Positions 63,557 to 64,000 of a DNA stretch of 64,000 nucleotides are shown one piece after another. How positions within the stretch are numbered: the stretch's first letter is position 1; each line of letters begins with the position of its first letter. The stretch lies in contig NZ_JAFQ01000004.1 in NCBI RefSeq assembly GCF_000526215.1, positions 2,604,001 to 2,668,000 of the forward strand, written 5' to 3'. Under the pieces are notes generated by a model, which saw only the letters and a program-made list of their open reading frames with translations, was not told the DNA's origin and made no database searches. The translations under genes and the position numbers were made by a program. Source of the DNA: Nocardia sp. BMG51109 (GTDB taxonomy: Bacteria; Actinomycetota; Actinomycetes; Mycobacteriales; Mycobacteriaceae).

Positions 63557-64000
63557 TCACCGAAGTAAGTGCGGCTCCTGCTCAGGTAGAATACGCAGCG
63601 CGGCAGCCGTTTTCGATTCTTCGCAGTGGGTGATTTCTTCGGGCGTCCCTTCGCACAGCACCCGGCCCCCGTGCCGTCCGGGGCCGGGCCCGAGGTCGAT
63701 CACCCAGTCGGCCTCCCGAACGACGTCGAGGTTGTGTTCGATTACGACGAGCGTATTTCCCTTGTCCACCAGTCGATTCAGGACTGCCAGCAGAGTGTCG
63801 ATATCGGAGAGGTGCAGGCCGGTGGTGGGCTCGTCGAGAATGTAGAGGGTGTGGTCGTCGGGGCGGGCCAGCTCCTTGGCGATCTTCAGGCGCTGGCATT
63901 CGCCGCCGGACAACGTGTTCAGGGACTGGCCCAGGCGCAGGTAGGCGAGGCCGACTTCGTCCAGGTGGCGCAGGGCGCGGGCGATCGAGGGGGCGGGGAG
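63557..64000 (-). CDS. UvrA-like ABC ATPase, C-terminal part
   Basis: The frame is open from the window edge to TGA at 63557 and gives 147 residues of an excision-repair UvrA family ATPase. It has the ABC signature [15 protein letters not shown], Walker B with [12 protein letters not shown], and the H-loop [20 protein letters not shown] followed by [13 protein letters not shown]. The second ATPase domain of UvrA ends in this way. The family includes UvrA itself and resistance-type UvrA2/DrrC proteins; the sequence here does not decide between them. The 5' part lies outside the window. Confidence 0.9.
   Translation of the reverse strand, partial: LPAPSIARALRHLDEVGLAYLRLGQSLNTLSGGECQRLKIAKELARPDDHTLYILDEPTTGLHLSDIDTLLAVLNRLVDKGNTLVVIEHNLDVVREADWVIDLGPGPGRHGGRVLCEGTPEEITHCEESKTAAALRILPEQEPHLLR

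Overview
The window looks like a chromosomal stretch from a high-GC actinobacterium of the order Mycobacteriales, most likely a Nocardia. The evidence is the strong G/C preference at third codon positions, frequent GTG starts, and the gene content: a dnaK-grpE-dnaJ-hspR operon with HAIR operators, clpB, an EtfD-type iron-sulfur oxidoreductase, an IniB-domain protein, secreted S1 proteases with long pro-regions, DUF1707 proteins and a mycobacterial-type flavohemoglobin. From memory of the M. tuberculosis map, several genes match the Rv0337c-Rv0343 and Rv0350-Rv0353 neighbourhoods. The block from the flavohemoglobin to the SpoU methyltransferase matches Rv0385-Rv0380c in the inverted orientation. 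No tRNA, rRNA, CRISPR array or complete insertion sequence was seen.

Positions 1-6260 hold an oxygenase regulon: two P450s, a Rieske oxygenase and two NTF2-like proteins in two minus-strand operons, with a TetR gene between them. The two promoters carry the same pair of ATAC-N6-GTAT boxes, so one regulator probably controls both. From 6.2 to 18.8 kb come an NCS1-type permease, a YdcF protein, UDP-glucose dehydrogenase, a membrane-anchored degenerate Hsp70, a YibE/F protein with a His-rich N-terminus, an aminotransferase, an XRE regulator and a chitin-type LPMO.

From 19 to 34.4 kb are the EtfD homologue with an unusual repeated Lys/Ala/Pro tail, two tandem secreted paralogues, an NRDE protein, two tandem S1 proteases, and an ini-like locus. 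That locus has a 50-residue leader protein, a large LuxR ATPase regulator and a membrane protein on one strand. A divergent IniB-domain gene has a 3' half that runs antisense through a dehydrogenase. From 34.4 to 49.6 kb come the dehydrogenase, a HhH-GPD protein with three tandem start codons, two DUF1707 proteins, the heat-shock operon, a flavohemoglobin with a reductase paralogue, and clpB. As sequenced, dnaK carries a 2-base insertion.

From 49.6 kb to the end are envelope proteins, an SDR, pyrE, a KAS III enzyme and a YhhN protein. A small decayed defence or toxin-antitoxin patch follows: XRE-ImmA protease, a frameshifted DUF4411 PIN toxin and an HsdR N-terminal remnant. Then come a two-component system with a palindromic operator, an RNA methyltransferase, two secreted or anchored proteins and the end of a UvrA-like gene. 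HspR probably links the dnaK operon and clpB through shared HAIR sites.
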